A DNA stretch of 13,864 nucleotides from Alphaproteobacteria bacterium. Its GTDB lineage: Bacteria; Pseudomonadota; Alphaproteobacteria; VGEJ01. This document shows, piece after piece, positions 12,977 to 13,864 of the stretch (within the stretch, counting starts at the first letter, position 1; each line of letters starts with the position of its first letter). The notes beneath the pieces were generated by a model. It ran no database searches and was not told the origin of the DNA. It saw nothing but the letters and a program-made list of their open reading frames with translations. The position numbers were made by a program, and so were the translations under genes. Where the stretch lies: positions 1-13,864 of the forward strand of contig VGEJ01000036.1 in the NCBI GenBank assembly GCA_016869335.1, written 5' to 3'.

Positions 12977-13864
12977 CTAGCGCTCCCCAGTCGCGGCGCG
13001 GGCGGCGGCGAGCGCTTCGGGCGTGTCGATGTCCTCATGGATGGCGGCATCGGCCATCGTGACCTCCCAGACCTCGGCGGCGTGCTCGGCGAGCAGATGG
13101 CGGGCGCCACTGTCGCCCGTGAGGGCGCCGAGCTCGCCGAAATAGGCGGCCGGCCATAGCACCGGATTGCCCCGTTTGCCGTCGAAGACCGGGACGCAGA
13201 TCGCTCGGCCGTCGTGCTCGATGAACGCCCGCGTGAGCTGATCGAGGTGCTGAGCCGTGATCCGCGGCATGTCGCCGAGGCAGATCAAGGCGCCATCGAC
13301 GGGCGGCAGCGCCCGCAGACCGGCCGCCAGCGAGGTGCTCAAGCCTTCGGCATAACGGGAATTGTCGACCAGCGTCACGTCAATGCCGCCGAGCGCCTCG
13401 CGCACTGCCGCCGCCTCATGCCCGGTGACAACGACGATTGGACGGGCCGATGAGGCGATGGCCGCGTCGACCACGCGCACGACAAGCGGGGCGCCGAACA
13501 GCGACTCGAGGAGCTTGTTGCGGGCACCCATGCGCCGCGACATGCCCGCCGCCAACACGATGGCTGCCACGCGCGGCTGTCGCCTCGCATCCTCGGCCGG
13601 ACGGTCGCGCGGCTGCGGCCGCCCTGGGATCTCCTTGAGCAGCCCGCCGGCGCCCATGCGCATGATGTCCGGCCCGGTCACCGGGATGCCGGCCAGCAAT
13701 CGGTGGAGGATCAGATCGCCGCCCTGCACGCGCGCTGAACGCGCGGAGCCGGGCAGGCCGAGCACCGCCGTGTCGTCGATGCAGGCGAGCAGCGTGAGGT
13801 TTCCCGGATCGACCGGCATGCCGAAATGGACGATGTGTCCTCCTGCCGCCACGATGCCGAGCGG
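12977..13864 (-). CDS. Molybdopterin-binding / MobA-MocA-like nucleotidyltransferase fusion protein, 5' truncated
   Basis: The reading frame runs without interruption to the window edge, so only the last 295 residues are seen; the full protein is probably over 500. Residues 1-85 look like the end of a MoeA/MogA-type molybdopterin-binding domain: GMPVDPGN, VLGLPGSARS, LLAGIPVT and MGAGGLLKEIP. From residue 98 there is a complete MobA-like domain: AAIVLAAGMSRRMGARNKLL with the nucleotide-binding loop at 104-118, VTGHE, ICLGDMP at 194-200 with the metal-binding Asp198, KRGNPVLW at 230-237 and DIDTPEAL near the end. The NKLL form resembles MocA, the molybdenum cofactor cytidylyltransferase that matures xanthine-dehydrogenase-type enzymes. 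CTP versus GTP preference is not certain. It is followed 4 bases later by the Fe-S scaffold gene. Confidence 0.88.
   Translation of the reverse strand, partial: PLGIVAAGGHIVHFGMPVDPGNLTLLACIDDTAVLGLPGSARSARVQGGDLILHRLLAGIPVTGPDIMRMGAGGLLKEIPGRPQPRDRPAEDARRQPRVAAIVLAAGMSRRMGARNKLLESLFGAPLVVRVVDAAIASSARPIVVVTGHEAAAVREALGGIDVTLVDNSRYAEGLSTSLAAGLRALPPVDGALICLGDMPRITAQHLDQLTRAFIEHDGRAICVPVFDGKRGNPVLWPAAYFGELGALTGDSGARHLLAEHAAEVWEVTMADAAIHEDIDTPEALAAARAATGER

Noticed and set aside
1..13864. CRISPR arrays, insertion sequences, prophage or toxin-antitoxin and defence genes
   Set aside because: No regularly spaced repeats, transposase motifs, phage genes or known defence domains were recognised; the window reads as core chromosome.

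Overview
The window is about 13.9 kb of very GC-rich bacterial DNA, densely packed with mostly housekeeping and metabolic genes. The gene content and neighbourhoods point to an alphaproteobacterium, probably Rhodospirillales-like. The pointers are glpX directly followed by recJ, a MetY sulfhydrylase coupled to a small CoA-binding protein, and a molybdopterin-binding/MocA-type fusion protein. This taxonomic call is inference from gene order and protein resemblance. No rRNA, phage, insertion sequence or CRISPR array was seen.

Left part (1-4115): the 3' end of cutA overlaps by 4 bases the GTG start of an MFS transporter. Converging on it is a minus-strand operon, read right to left: an enoyl-CoA hydratase-like protein of the ECHDC3 type lacking both classical catalytic glutamates, a CoA-binding-domain protein, and O-acetylhomoserine sulfhydrylase (metY). 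The last two are separated by one base. The 173-base gap between this operon and rplM holds a good promoter for rplM and two palindromes.

Middle part (4055-10502): plus-strand rplM and rpsI overlap as ATGA, and argC follows after 52 bases. A clear promoter then drives a three-gene run: an acidic, low-complexity lipoprotein with a C-terminal OmpA-like domain, glpX (class II fructose-1,6-bisphosphatase) and recJ (5'-3' single-strand exonuclease), with gaps of 0 and 2 bases. A tRNA-Glu(UUC) gene with encoded CCA follows.

Right part (10503-13864): a class III aminotransferase on the minus strand diverges from a small plus-strand HEXXH protein of the SprA-related, putative metalloprotease type. 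They are separated by 131 bases holding a candidate promoter and a 13-bp palindrome. Converging on the latter is a minus-strand pair: a 5'-truncated fusion of a molybdopterin-binding domain end with a MobA/MocA-like nucleotidyltransferase, followed 4 bases later by a NifU/IscU-type Fe-S scaffold. This pair suggests a link between molybdenum cofactor processing and Fe-S delivery.

I do not see a convincing new multi-gene system. The points most worth a second look are the catalytically altered crotonase in a sulfur-metabolism operon, the polyglutamate-containing OmpA-like lipoprotein at the head of glpX-recJ, the Moco/Fe-S pair, and the palindromes in the two divergent intergenic regions.
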